From JAIQFF01 sp963788505 (GTDB taxonomy: Bacteria; Acidobacteriota; Terriglobia; Terriglobales; Acidobacteriaceae): a stretch of DNA of 64,000 nucleotides. Position numbers and translations under genes: made by a program. The DNA is taken from NCBI GenBank assembly GCA_963788505.1, contig CAWBGY010000009.1:1116001-1180000 (forward strand). The letters run 5' to 3'. How positions within the stretch are numbered: the stretch's first letter is position 1; every line of letters starts with the position of its first letter. The notes under the pieces were generated by a model. That model made no database searches, was not told the DNA's origin, and saw only the letters and a program-made list of their open reading frames with translations. This document shows positions 24,356 to 33,686 of the stretch, piece by piece.

Positions 24356-26049
24356 ACCGGCGTCACTTCCTGGCGGGCATGGCTGGTCTCGCATCCACTT
24401 CAGGTCTGCGGCTGGATGCGCTGGCCGCGCCCGCGCCGGCGTCTTCGCCGGGCTTCCGGTTGGTGGACGTGAGCCAGCGAGCCGGCGTGCATTTCCGTCA
24501 CAACAGCGGCGCCTACGGCGGCAAGCTGCTTCCTGAAACCCTGGGCGCCGGTTGCGCTTTTCTGGACTACGACGGCGACGGCTGGCAGGACATTCTGTTG
24601 ATCAATGGCATGGACTGGCCGGGTCACAAGCGGGAACGCAGCACGCTGCAGCTTTATCGCAACAATCGCAACGGAACTTTTTCCGATGTCACGCGCAGCG
24701 CCGGCCTGGACGTCGAAATGTACGGCATGGGAGTGGCGGTGGGAGACTATGACAACGACGGCTATCCCGACATCCTGGTGACCTGCGTGGGACAGAATGT
24801 GCTGTTCAAAAACACCGGCAAGGGCAGGTTCCGGGACGTAACCAGGGCCAGCGGACTGGGCGGACGACGGGCCTTCAGCACTTCCGCGCTCTGGTTTGAT
24901 TTCGATCGCGACGGGTTGCTGGACCTGTTCGTCTGCAACTACGTGAAGTGGTCTCCCGAGCACGATGTGTTTTGCAGCCTCGACGGAAAGCGCAAATCGT
25001 ATTGCACTCCCGAAGCCTATCGCGGTGAAACCTGCTGGCTGTTCCGCAATCTGGGGAATGGGAAGTTTGAAGACGTCACCCCCACCAGCGGAGTTTTCGA
25101 CAGCAGCTCGAAGTCCCTGGGCGTGGCCATGCTCGACTACGATCAGGACGGCTGGCCGGACTTGCTGGTGGCCAACGACACGCAACCCAACAAGCTCTAC
25201 CGGAACCAGCGCAACGGGACCTTCAAGGATGTTGCCGTGGAGGCCGGAATCGCTTTCAGCACCGAGGGCAAGGCCCGCGCCGGAATGGGCGTGGACGTGG
25301 CCGACTTCAATAACTCGGGAACTCCCGGCGTGGCCATCACCAACTTCGACAACGAGATGATCGGTCTCTACCGGGCTTCGGGCGATGGAAGTTATGTGGA
25401 CGTGGCTACCCAGAGCGGGGTGGGACTGGCCTCCAAGGACCGATTGGGATTCGGTTGCGTATTTCTGGATGCCGACCTCGACGGCTGGCTCGACCTGGCG
25501 GTCGTCAATGGGCACATCGATGATACGGTGCGCAACGTCCGCGGAGTCGGCTACGCCCAGCCGCCGCAATTGTTCCTGAACGATGGGCAGGGAAAATTTC
25601 ACGATGTGGCCGGCGAAGTGGGCGGCGGCTTCACCCAGCCCAAGGTCGGGCGCGGACTGGCTCACGGCGATTTTGATCGCGATGGCGATCTCGATCTGTT
25701 GATGACCACCAACAATGGTCCTGCCTATCTTTTTCGCAACGACCAGCTGAGCGGAAACAAGAGTGTCCGCATTCGGCTGGTCGGCACAAAATCGAACCGC
25801 GACGCCATTGGAGCACGGGTCCGTATTTTTCACGGCGAATCCGGTCAGTCGCGCCTGGTCAAAGGCGGATCCAGTTACCTGTCGCAGTCCGAACTTCCTC
25901 TGACTTTTGGCTTGGGAAAGAGAGACCAAATCGACCGTCTGGTGATCGATTGGCCAAACGGCGGGACCGAGGAGCACAAGAACCTGGCCGCGGGCCGCGC
26001 CTACGAATGCGTGGAAACCAAGGGAATTAAAGCGCTGGCGGGATTCTAG
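24352..26049 (+). CDS. FG-GAP/VCBS repeat protein, CRTAC1/UnbV-like
   Basis: A 565-residue exported beta-propeller protein. It begins with a Tat-like leader (NRRHFLAGMAGLAS). Repeats with calcium-binding loops follow: DYDGDGWQDILL, DYDNDGYPDILV, DFDRDGLLDLFV, DYDQDGWPDLLV, DADLDGWLDLAV and DFDRDGDLDLLM. The C-terminus (SQSELPLTFGLGKRDQIDRLVIDWPNG) is the ASPIC/UnbV domain. The GTG start overlaps the response-regulator stop by 4 bp (GTGA). Such proteins bind ligands or carbohydrates outside the cell and are abundant in Acidobacteriota and Planctomycetota. The close coupling to a two-component system suggests it takes part in sensing or is a main target. Confidence 0.88.
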   Translation: MNRRHFLAGMAGLASTSGLRLDALAAPAPASSPGFRLVDVSQRAGVHFRHNSGAYGGKLLPETLGAGCAFLDYDGDGWQDILLINGMDWPGHKRERSTLQLYRNNRNGTFSDVTRSAGLDVEMYGMGVAVGDYDNDGYPDILVTCVGQNVLFKNTGKGRFRDVTRASGLGGRRAFSTSALWFDFDRDGLLDLFVCNYVKWSPEHDVFCSLDGKRKSYCTPEAYRGETCWLFRNLGNGKFEDVTPTSGVFDSSSKSLGVAMLDYDQDGWPDLLVANDTQPNKLYRNQRNGTFKDVAVEAGIAFSTEGKARAGMGVDVADFNNSGTPGVAITNFDNEMIGLYRASGDGSYVDVATQSGVGLASKDRLGFGCVFLDADLDGWLDLAVVNGHIDDTVRNVRGVGYAQPPQLFLNDGQGKFHDVAGEVGGGFTQPKVGRGLAHGDFDRDGDLDLLMTTNNGPAYLFRNDQLSGNKSVRIRLVGTKSNRDAIGARVRIFHGESGQSRLVKGGSSYLSQSELPLTFGLGKRDQIDRLVIDWPNGGTEEHKNLAAGRAYECVETKGIKALAGF

Positions 26050-26157
26050 TATTTTTCCAGTATTGCGCCGGGATGGTCCCGGTAGTTAACTTGGAACAAC
26101 TTCACATCCTCACAACGTGGCTTTCCCCGGTCGCGGTTTCGAGGAGTTCACCCCACG

Positions 26158-26186
26158 AAAGAGGCAGGCAACCCGTCTGCCTCTTT
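26158..26186. terminator. Intrinsic terminator between convergent genes
   Basis: A perfect 10-bp stem AAAGAGGCAG/CTGCCTCTTT with a 9-nt loop, followed on the + strand by AATTTTTATT. It stops transcription of the FG-GAP gene. Its right end overlaps the stop codon of the reverse-strand sulfatase gene, so it may also act from that side, though with only a short T run there. Confidence 0.85.
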
Positions 26187-27507
26187 AATTTTTATTCACC
26201 GGTTTTGTGCGCGCGGCTTTGGTCAACCCGTCCATGTCTGATTTCATGCTCAACGCGACTGTCTTGCCTTCTGGAGTGGAGATCAGATCGGCGGACTCTC
26301 CCGGATCTCGCGTCCAGTCGTACAGTTGATCGCCAAGCGTGGCGTGCACGATCAGTTGCCACCTGGAGCTGACAATCGACCTCATCGCGCCGCTGGTCGC
26401 GGTGGGCACAAGTTGATCGGCTTCTTTGTCGCGCTTGCCGGGATACTTGTTCTGCGCCAGCTCGGCCAACGGGTCGGGCCATCCGGCTTCGACCATCGGC
26501 GTTCTCCAGAGCGCGCTGAGTGCAGGTCCGGGAAACGCGGAGTCATCCCCTCCGACCAGATCCAACACCGTGGCGGGAATGGCGGCGTTGGTCACCGGCC
26601 TTTCTATCTTCAGCCCGGCCGGAAGATGCCCGGGAAAATAAATCACCAGCGGAACGTGGACCAGTTCCCAGTAAAGCGCTCGACCGTGAGTTTCAAGGTG
26701 GTGCTGGCCCAGAGATTCGCCGTGGTCCGAGGTGATGACGACCAGAGTATTTTTCGCCAGACCGCGGCGGTCCAGTTGGTCCATCAGTTGCTGAATGTAA
26801 TCGTCGACATACTTCACTCCATCGTCATAGGCGTCGATGCTGGTCTGCTGCGGCCAGGCAGGTTTGGGATAGGACCGCGGCCCTCCGTAAGGATCATGCA
26901 CATCGAAATAGTTGAGGAAGGCGAAGAACGGCCGGCGGCGGTCCCGGCCGATCCATTTCAATGCTTCCTGGTTGACCACGCCGGCGCGTTTGCGGACTCC
27001 GAACGCGCCGCCGTAACTGCCCGAGCCTTCCGCATCCTGATCGAGCAGGGAAGTCCAGCCGAGCCTCCGGAGAATGCGCTTGACCAGGCTGTGGTCGCTG
27101 CGCTTCAGATAAATGCGGGCAAACTCCCGGCCGTAGAGCGTCCGCACAAACATGTCGGCAGGGGAGTGAAAGTAGTCTTCGAAATGGATAAAGCTCCGTC
27201 CGAAACCCAGGTCGCGCGAGAAGTAAGTGCGGTTCGCGGAAAATGCTCCGGTGCGGTAACCCTTCTGCTCCAGAGCTTCACCTAGCGTGGCATAGCCGCC
27301 GAGGCTCTTGTCATCCCATCCCAGCCAGGGCTCGGGCTGGACGTTGCCAACCCCATGTTGGAAAAGATACCGCCCGGTGACCAGAGAGACGTGGGAAGGC
27401 AAGCTCCAGGAACTGGGGGAGATCGCGTTCTGGAACCATACGCCCTGCTGCGCGATGCGATCGAGATTCGGAGTGGTCGGCCGGGGAGTAGCCGTAGGAA
27501 GAAACAT
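26185..27507 (-). CDS. Sulfatase catalytic part, downstream of a frameshift
   Basis: The frame encodes most of a sulfatase/alkaline-phosphatase-fold domain: RPTTPNLDRIAQQG, SSWSLPSHVSLVTGRY (the catalytic C/SxPSR-type motif, here S-L-P-S-H), FLNYFDVHDPYGGP, VVITSDHGESLGQHH and GRALYWELVHVPLVIY. The Ser/His form of the motif occurs in many sulfatase-like proteins and may not be activated by FGE. Conserved coding starts upstream of the ATG at 27507: the sequence should join VDTLRADHVSSYGYS in the other frame directly to RPTTPN. Substrate could be a sulfated polysaccharide or a phospho-headgroup. Confidence 0.8.
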   Translation of the reverse strand: MFLPTATPRPTTPNLDRIAQQGVWFQNAISPSSWSLPSHVSLVTGRYLFQHGVGNVQPEPWLGWDDKSLGGYATLGEALEQKGYRTGAFSANRTYFSRDLGFGRSFIHFEDYFHSPADMFVRTLYGREFARIYLKRSDHSLVKRILRRLGWTSLLDQDAEGSGSYGGAFGVRKRAGVVNQEALKWIGRDRRRPFFAFLNYFDVHDPYGGPRSYPKPAWPQQTSIDAYDDGVKYVDDYIQQLMDQLDRRGLAKNTLVVITSDHGESLGQHHLETHGRALYWELVHVPLVIYFPGHLPAGLKIERPVTNAAIPATVLDLVGGDDSAFPGPALSALWRTPMVEAGWPDPLAELAQNKYPGKRDKEADQLVPTATSGAMRSIVSSRWQLIVHATLGDQLYDWTRDPGESADLISTPEGKTVALSMKSDMDGLTKAARTKPVNKN

Positions 27508-28132
27508 GGTCGGCGCGCAACGTGTCCACGACGATCACCAGCACGTTGGGCGCGCCGGATGTTGGCGAAGGCAGATGGGCCACGGCACTCCGCTCGTGCC
27601 ACCACTGGCCGCCCTGGATCCCGGCGAATACCAGCACCCATGCGGCGACCATGCGGGGCGCAGTCCGCCGGCAGAATTGCAGGAAGGCGCCTTCCCGCCT
27701 GCCGCACCAGCGAGCGAAGGCCACGCCGGCCCCGAGCGCCAGCAAAAGGCAGGCGCGATGGTAGAGCCGGTTGGTGAGCGTCAGCCAGTCATAGACAGTC
27801 AGGAAGGTCAGCAGAAAGACAAGCGCCCGAACTGCCGGAAAGCGAGGCACGAAGCGGGCAGCCACGCCCACGATGAGGGCCAGGGAAAAAAAGAAAACGG
27901 CATCCACCAGCGGCGAAATCCAGAAAATCTCTTTGGAGACGTGCATCATCGGACCCCAACGGGCCCAATTGACTCGTTGAAACACGAGCAGGAGGGCGGC
28001 TTCCGTCAGGCCGGCGGCAATTCCCCAGCCCAGGCCAATCAGAAGGATCCGGCCTGTGCTGGATGGAATTGCCCGGACCGGCGTGACTTCTTGATCCCTA
28101 CTCATTGTCCGCTGCTCGCGGGATATCTCCAT
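27311..28132 (-). CDS. Sulfatase N-terminal membrane part (frameshifted)
   Basis: About 200 residues with four or five membrane segments (for example RILLIGLGWGIAAGLTEAA, VDAVFFFSLALIVGVAARF and ALVFLLTFLTVYDWL), followed by the opening strand of a sulfatase domain, NVLVIVVDTLRADHVSSYGYS. After that the frame diverges into non-family sequence. At 27483-27486 there is a run of four G (+ strand); with three the protein would read on into the catalytic part as a single membrane-anchored sulfatase of about 640 residues. The start at 28132 is uncertain; 28105 is an alternative. Confidence 0.75.
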   Translation of the reverse strand: MEISREQRTMSRDQEVTPVRAIPSSTGRILLIGLGWGIAAGLTEAALLLVFQRVNWARWGPMMHVSKEIFWISPLVDAVFFFSLALIVGVAARFVPRFPAVRALVFLLTFLTVYDWLTLTNRLYHRACLLLALGAGVAFARWCGRREGAFLQFCRRTAPRMVAAWVLVFAGIQGGQWWHERSAVAHLPSPTSGAPNVLVIVVDTLRADHVSSYGYSPADHSESRSHRAAGRMVPERDLPQFLELAFPRLSGHRAVSFPTWGWQRPARALAGMG

Positions 28133-28234
28133 GACCTGCCGGAAGTATGGTTACAGTCTAGCAGCCGGACGCGAGTGGAACTTTCGCGCATGCTGAAGTA
28201 AAGTGAACTCCCCGCGAACGCAGCGGGCCTCAGA

Positions 28235-29920
28235 ATGACCCGGCCGGAAACTGTTCCCCCGACATCGCCCCCGCTCACGCCGGCAAATCCTCCGGCTGCG
28301 AGGCGGAGGTGGCTGCTTCCGGCGCTGTTGGTCTTTCTCTATGCGGCGCAATGCGGCTGGTTCATCCGCACCCAGTCGCTGACCTACGATGAGCCGGTGC
28401 ACATCGCGGAAGGACTGAACGCCTGGCGTTACGGACGATTCGAACAATACAACGATCATCCTCCACTGGCCCGCCTGTGGTGCTCGCTCCCGCTTCTGGA
28501 TCAGAAGTGGCAGGTGGACATACAGCAGCAGGCGGACTCATTCCGAGCCACTCGCATTGCACCCGATCCGGTATCGCTGGCATGGCGGGCCCGGGTGATG
28601 AATGTTTTCCTGGGCCTGGTGTTGGCCGGGCTGGTATGGCAGGCTGCAGATCGGCTGTTTTCCCGGAGCGCGGCAAATTTCGCGCTGGCCTTGTTCGCAT
28701 TTTCGCCGTCCCTGATCGCGCATTTTTCGATCGCGGCCACCGACGGCGCCGCCACGTTGTTTATTTTCGCCGCGGCCTGGGCCCTGGTGCGCTGGCGACG
28801 GACGCCATCCTGGATTCATACGTTTGGGTTCGGGTTGCTACTCGGCCTGATGCTGCTCGCCAAGTTCTCTACCGCGCCCATGTTCGTGCTCGTTCTGCTG
28901 TGGATGCTGGTTCTGGGGCCGGACAAAATCGTTCGGGCACCCAGGCACTGGAATTGGAGCAGGACGGTGGCGGCGTTGCTGCTCGCCTTATTCGTTGTGT
29001 GGGCGGGATATTTCTTTCACGTCTCTCGTCTCACCGTCCGCGACGGCACCTTGACTGCCACCTTTCCCAACTGGAATGAGCCCATTGTCAAGCCGGTGCG
29101 TGAGCAGAGAAACTACAGTCTGCTGATTCCAGCGGGAGAATATGTTGAAGGCTTTCGTGAACTGGCGCGCCACAACCGCCATGGTCAGCCTTCATTTTTC
29201 CTGGGACAAGTTTCATCTCATGGCGGTTGGAAGCTGTACTACCCGGTCGTGATCCTGCTGAAGTGGCCGACGATTGTGTTGGCCCTGTCGTTGACCGGCC
29301 TGGCGATTGCCTTGCGAAGAAAGGTGCGCGTCCCACACGATCTCTGGATCATGTCGTCGTTTCCCGCGGCCTACCTGGCAATGGCGATCTTTGCCCGCTT
29401 CAACCTCGGAGACCGGCACGTGTTGCCCATGTATCCGTTCGCCATTTTGTTTGCGGCAGTGGTGTGGGAGTGGGCCGGGAAAAAACGGGCCGGCGTATCC
29501 ATACTGATCTTGCTGGCGGCGCTGAACGCAGCTGACGCCCTGCGCTACGCTCCGGGCTATCTCTCGTATTTCACGCCGTTCGTGCGGCCACAGAACAGCT
29601 ACCGTCTGCTGACCGACAGCAACCTTGATTGGGGGCAGGGACTGCTGGCTCTGAGAGACTATCAACACAACCATCCCGGTGAGCGGCTGTGGCTATCGTA
29701 TTTTGGAAGCGTCGATCCCCAGGTTTACGGAATCCAGTCTGATTTCTTTGGAGGGGACAAGCAAGTCTCCGGCACTGTGATTGTGAGCGCAACCAACCTC
29801 TCGGGACAGTACCTGGCCGAACCGGAGACGTACCGTTGGCTGCTGGAACAAAAACCGACGATGATCCTCGACCACTCGCTCTATGTCTTTCAGGTTCACG
29901 GCAGCGAGGGCCACGAGTAG
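28235..29920 (+). CDS. GT-C glycosyltransferase (family 39/ArnT-like)
   Basis: A 561-residue polytopic membrane protein with around ten membrane segments. The first periplasmic loop carries YDEPVHIAEG with Asp 52/Glu 53, the acidic motif of lipid-phosphate-sugar-dependent GT-C enzymes, and HPPLARLWCSLPLL follows. Such enzymes move a sugar from a polyprenyl-phosphate carrier to protein or lipid on the outer face of the inner membrane. It is divergent from the sulfatase gene (102-bp gap) and may share its regulation. Acceptor unknown. Confidence 0.88.
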   Translation: MTRPETVPPTSPPLTPANPPAARRRWLLPALLVFLYAAQCGWFIRTQSLTYDEPVHIAEGLNAWRYGRFEQYNDHPPLARLWCSLPLLDQKWQVDIQQQADSFRATRIAPDPVSLAWRARVMNVFLGLVLAGLVWQAADRLFSRSAANFALALFAFSPSLIAHFSIAATDGAATLFIFAAAWALVRWRRTPSWIHTFGFGLLLGLMLLAKFSTAPMFVLVLLWMLVLGPDKIVRAPRHWNWSRTVAALLLALFVVWAGYFFHVSRLTVRDGTLTATFPNWNEPIVKPVREQRNYSLLIPAGEYVEGFRELARHNRHGQPSFFLGQVSSHGGWKLYYPVVILLKWPTIVLALSLTGLAIALRRKVRVPHDLWIMSSFPAAYLAMAIFARFNLGDRHVLPMYPFAILFAAVVWEWAGKKRAGVSILILLAALNAADALRYAPGYLSYFTPFVRPQNSYRLLTDSNLDWGQGLLALRDYQHNHPGERLWLSYFGSVDPQVYGIQSDFFGGDKQVSGTVIVSATNLSGQYLAEPETYRWLLEQKPTMILDHSLYVFQVHGSEGHE

Positions 29921-30015
29921 ATTCCTGATTCCCGGAGCCACGCAGTGCCGGTTCCAAATGAAATGTGTTAATGAAATGTGTTATGGCTGTCGAAGGGAAG
30001 CTGGACGCTGAAAGA

Positions 30016-31251
30016 CTACTGGCCCGCCCGCAATGGCGAGATCAGAAGCCGGCCGGTTGCTTTCTTCGTGGGATCGGCCTTGTCGTCCCGGTAGGACAAG
30101 TCAAGCGAACCCTCGGCGGTTGGCGAAGCCTGGGCCAGAGCGGACGCCAGGGAGCGGAAAGAACGTCCAATGTCGGTATTTTCCTGCAGCGCCACCGGAA
30201 CGCCCTTGTCGATGGCGGGTGCAATCGACTGGTAGTTATTGGGAATCTTCCACAGCAGTTTGCAGTTGGTAGCCTTCTCGACATCCTCGTCGGTGAAGCC
30301 GGGAATCTTCTTGTAGCGATTGAGTATGATGCGGACCCGGTCCCGGGTGGCGCCCTCTTCCAGAAACGCGCGTATGCGGCTGGCGCTCCACAGTGAAACC
30401 ACATCCGCCTGCGCGACCATCAGGACCGCATTGGAATGATCGCACAGCAGCCGCGCCGTCTGGTCCACGCGACCCGAGCAGTCGACGACGACATAACGGA
30501 AATGGGCCACCAGCAAATCAAACAGGCGCGCCAGTTCGGCCGCAGTCGGGGCCAAACCCTGGGGTTGTTGCGGACCAGCCAGTAACTGCAGTCCGCCCTT
30601 GCACTGCGTCATTAGGCCTTCCAGCAGCGAGGCATCCAGGCGGTGCAGATTTTGCAGGGCATCCACCACTCCGAACGTGGGCCGTACATTGAGATGAAGA
30701 GCGCAATGACCCAAAGGAGCAAAATCCACCAATAAAACTCCGCCCACGGTTTCCTGAAGCGCAATGGCGGTGTTGACGGCAACGGTGGTGCCGCCCGCTC
30801 CACCTTTGGAATTCATCACGGTGAAGATGCGGGCGCGCCCTGAGGATGTCCGGCCCTTGCCGCGGGAAGCCGTGAACCTGGTAAAGGCTTCAATCAGCGC
30901 CTCGGAGGTGGCTTCGCGTTCCAGGAATTCGACCGCGCCGGCGCGCATGGCCGCCACAATGGTGGACGGGTGATTCATTTCACCGACCGCAAAAACCGCG
31001 ATTTCGCTGGTGTTGGCCTGAATCAGTTCGATTGCGCTGATAGCTCGCTCAGCATTGTGGGCATCAATATCAACGACCACAACTTCCGCCCGGACGTCCT
31101 GGATTTGGCGCAGCACCGGGTCCGTGGGGCTGGTGGGAAATCCCACGTGGCTGAAGACGTTGCGGCCCATCCCGGTTCCCTCCAGACGATGCTGGAGTAC
31201 CGACAGCCGCTCTCTGTCTTCGGTCAGAAGAGTTACCGCTACACCCTGCAT
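30016..31251 (-). CDS. CpaE/TadZ-like pilus-localisation ATPase
   Basis: A 411-residue protein: an N-terminal receiver-like domain (about 5-130; AEVVVVDIDAH at the acceptor position and AGAVEFLEREA at the end) fused to a MinD/ParA-type ATPase. The deviant Walker A NSKGGAGGTT is at 147-156 and FRYVVVDCSGRVDQTARLL is the switch region. CpaE/TadZ proteins place the Flp/Tad pilus machine at the pole. No other cpa/tad gene is in the window, so it is an orphan here or the cluster lies elsewhere. It is near a PilZ gene on the same strand. Confidence 0.82.
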   Translation of the reverse strand: MQGVAVTLLTEDRERLSVLQHRLEGTGMGRNVFSHVGFPTSPTDPVLRQIQDVRAEVVVVDIDAHNAERAISAIELIQANTSEIAVFAVGEMNHPSTIVAAMRAGAVEFLEREATSEALIEAFTRFTASRGKGRTSSGRARIFTVMNSKGGAGGTTVAVNTAIALQETVGGVLLVDFAPLGHCALHLNVRPTFGVVDALQNLHRLDASLLEGLMTQCKGGLQLLAGPQQPQGLAPTAAELARLFDLLVAHFRYVVVDCSGRVDQTARLLCDHSNAVLMVAQADVVSLWSASRIRAFLEEGATRDRVRIILNRYKKIPGFTDEDVEKATNCKLLWKIPNNYQSIAPAIDKGVPVALQENTDIGRSFRSLASALAQASPTAEGSLDLSYRDDKADPTKKATGRLLISPLRAGQ

Positions 31252-31570
31252 GGCATCACTCTCTGTTGGCTCGCATCAGTATGTTATTGAGACATAAGGG
31301 TTACGCCAAGTGACTTCCGTAACTCGATTGTATTTGCCGGAAGATCCGAATTCCCCGCGCACTGCGGCACACGCGTAGTGCATTTTCGACGGTTGCGGGG
31401 GGACAAGTGCGTCAGGAGGAATCCGAAGCCACTCTTCCATCTGTATTCAGCATTCTATGCAAAAGTGGCAGGATTGGGAAGGAGTAAAACCGTGGAAAAC
31501 CGCGCCCCACAACCGTGGCACCATCGTTGCCGCCACGAACCGCAGGGACCAAACTATGCCTAAGCCCCGA
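31252..31570. other. Intergenic region, 319 bp
   Basis: Lies between the CpaE-like start and the stop of the PilZ gene, both on the reverse strand. No conserved protein is encoded and no clear repeat from the families above is present. It should hold the CpaE promoter, but I could not pick -35/-10 or -24/-12 elements with confidence. Confidence 0.4.
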
Positions 31571-32011
31571 TTACCCTTCCGCCGCGACGGTGGGCGAACC
31601 TGGCACCGCAGGATTTTTTTGCGTCTGATTCGTGTTTTGGACGGTCGAGATTCGCGGGAAGCTGGCCGACGCTTGCGCCGCGCTGGCGGCTTCGGCGAGA
31701 TATTCGTACCCCTCCAGATGTACCGCTACGCCGAACTTGCGCTCCACGGGTAGAACTCGGGTGACCCGGCCGCGGCAGCGGACCCGCATGTTCTCGGTCA
31801 ATGTAATCTCCGCGGGCATTACCAAAGTCAGCTCGACCGCAGCGCCTTCCGTGACCTGAAAATCGGTATAGAAGAATGCTCCACGACCACTCAAGTCCTG
31901 GGTAAAGCCGCAGCCCTCGCGTTCCGTGCCCACCAAACGTATTCCCACCGGCAGTTGGAAATCGAAGCGCTGCGAGGCGCGGCGCTCAAGGTGAACTTGA
32001 TCGGTGCTCAT
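31571..32011 (-). CDS. PilZ domain protein (cyclic-di-GMP receptor)
   Basis: A 146-residue single PilZ domain. The two ligand-binding motifs are intact: RxxxR in ERRASQRFDFQLP near residue 12 and D-x-S-x-x-G in QDLSGRGAFF near 40. The C-terminal 35 residues are low-complexity. ATG 32011 is used because GGAGAAACC precedes it; the frame is open to 32065. The protein probably changes conformation on binding cyclic-di-GMP and acts on motility or exopolysaccharide, with partners unknown. Confidence 0.85.
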   Translation of the reverse strand: MSTDQVHLERRASQRFDFQLPVGIRLVGTEREGCGFTQDLSGRGAFFYTDFQVTEGAAVELTLVMPAEITLTENMRVRCRGRVTRVLPVERKFGVAVHLEGYEYLAEAASAAQASASFPRISTVQNTNQTQKNPAVPGSPTVAAEG

Positions 32012-32309
32012 GGTTTCTCCGATAGGGGATGTTTCAGCATCAGGATGGCTTGCCAGAGGAGACATCGAGGAGGAGTCTCTGCGTGCGTCGCGTGAGATTC
32101 CAGGGTCAACGAGTGCCCAGCCTCTATACTAGCCAAACATGTCGGAAACTCCCGGACAACCCGACGTCGAACATCGACTACTCTACTCCAGGTCGAGGCA
32201 GCGCGGAAGCTAGAAGTTGCTGCCGCTGTTCAAAATTCCAATTTTGGGCCGCGCCGGCCGCAGTGGTTTCAGGGATTTGCCGGCGACACCCAAAACAGCA
32301 AGACTGAAA

Positions 32310-33677
32310 GTGAGCGACTTGAGCATTTCCAACGAATCCAGCGGGCAATTATCGGTGAACTCCGGGCAGGCGCCGCAAAAGATGGGCTGGCTGCCTGCGA
32401 CCCTGCGCGCCTTGCGTCACCGCAACTTCCAGCTTTTCTTCAGCGGACAGCTGATATCCCTGACTGGTACCTGGATGCAAAGTATTGCAGAGTCATGGCT
32501 GGTCTATCGCCTGACCGGCTCCGCGCTGCTGCTGGGGGCTGCGGGTTTTGCCAGCCAGATTCCGGTATTCCTGGTGGCCCCTGTGGGCGGTATCGTGGCC
32601 GACCGCTTCAATCGCCAGCGGGTTGTGATCGGGACCCAGATTTCGTCCATGATTCTGGCGCTTGTCTTTGCCACGCTTACCCTTACCGGCGTCATACGGG
32701 TATGGCACATCTTCGTGCTGGCGGCGCTGCTGGGAGTCGTAAACGCTTTTGATATTCCCGCGCGGCAATCGTTTCTTGTGGATATGGTGGGCAAGGAAGA
32801 CTTGATGAACGCCATCGCGCTGAATTCTTCCATGTTCAACGGCGCGCGAATTATCGGTCCCGCGATCGCGGGAATTCTGGTAGCCAGGATTGGGGAGGGC
32901 TGGTGCTTTCTGGCCAATTCTCTCAGCTACATCGCGGTGATCACCGGTCTGCTGATGATGCGGGTGTCGCGGCCGGCGCGTCTGGCCTCACGCGGTCCGG
33001 CCCTGGCGCACCTGATTGAAGGCTACCGTTTCGCACGCCACACCGCCCCCATTCGGGCACTGCTGCTCCTATTGGGACTGGTAAGCCTGGTGGCCATGCC
33101 CTACACCGTGCTCATGCCTGTTTTCGCGGACCAGATACTGCACGGCGGGGCCCGCGGCCTGGGAATTCTGATGGGAGCGACGGGCGTGGGAGCGTTGCTC
33201 GGAGCGCTGACCCTGGCCACGCGATCCGGGGTGGTGGGACTGGGCCGCTGGGTCGCGTTTTCATGCGGCGGCTTCGGTCTCAGCCTGGTGCTGTTTTCCT
33301 TCTCGCGCTACTTCTGGTTGTCGGCCGTTCTGCTGCTGCCAGTGGGATTCTGCATGATGCTGCAAATGTCGTCCTCAAACACGTTGATTCAAGCCATGGT
33401 CCCTGACCATCTGCGCGGCCGCGTGATGGCGATGTACACCATGATGTTCATGGGGATGGCGCCGTTCGGATCTTTGTTTGCAGGTGCCGCGGCGGAACAT
33501 CTGGGAGCCACGTTTACCGTTTCGGTCGGCGCCGTGGCCTGCATCGGCGCAGCGGTTCTATTCTTCTTCCACTTGCCCAAGATTCGGATTGAAGCCCGGC
33601 GGCTGATCGTTGCCCAGGAAATCGCGGGCGGCGAACCATCGGTCGAGATGACCGCCAGAGTGGTTGAAGATAACTGA
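32310..33677 (+). CDS. MFS transporter, EntS/DHA3-like
   Basis: A 455-residue transporter with about 12 membrane segments. It opens with LRALRHRNFQLFFSGQLIS and LTGTWMQSIAESWLVY, and has GGIVADRFNRQRVV (motif A) and PDHLRGRVMAMYTMMFMGMAP. These are typical of the enterobactin-exporter-like group that exports siderophores or drugs. The start is uncertain: GTG 32310 or ATG 32382, which begins at the conserved part. It is divergent from the PilZ gene with a spacer of about 300 bp that shows nothing recognisable. Confidence 0.85.
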   Translation: MSDLSISNESSGQLSVNSGQAPQKMGWLPATLRALRHRNFQLFFSGQLISLTGTWMQSIAESWLVYRLTGSALLLGAAGFASQIPVFLVAPVGGIVADRFNRQRVVIGTQISSMILALVFATLTLTGVIRVWHIFVLAALLGVVNAFDIPARQSFLVDMVGKEDLMNAIALNSSMFNGARIIGPAIAGILVARIGEGWCFLANSLSYIAVITGLLMMRVSRPARLASRGPALAHLIEGYRFARHTAPIRALLLLLGLVSLVAMPYTVLMPVFADQILHGGARGLGILMGATGVGALLGALTLATRSGVVGLGRWVAFSCGGFGLSLVLFSFSRYFWLSAVLLLPVGFCMMLQMSSSNTLIQAMVPDHLRGRVMAMYTMMFMGMAPFGSLFAGAAAEHLGATFTVSVGAVACIGAAVLFFFHLPKIRIEARRLIVAQEIAGGEPSVEMTARVVEDN

Positions 33678-33686
33678 TTTCCCTTG

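Noticed and set aside
24400..25977. 525-codon open frame antisense to the FG-GAP gene
   Set aside because: The forward frame has six calcium-loop repeats and a leader. The antisense product is low-complexity Val/Gly/His sequence without domains.
31378..31563. 61-codon forward frame in the CpaE-PilZ gap
   Set aside because: No ribosome-binding site, no recognisable motif and unusual composition; treated as non-coding.
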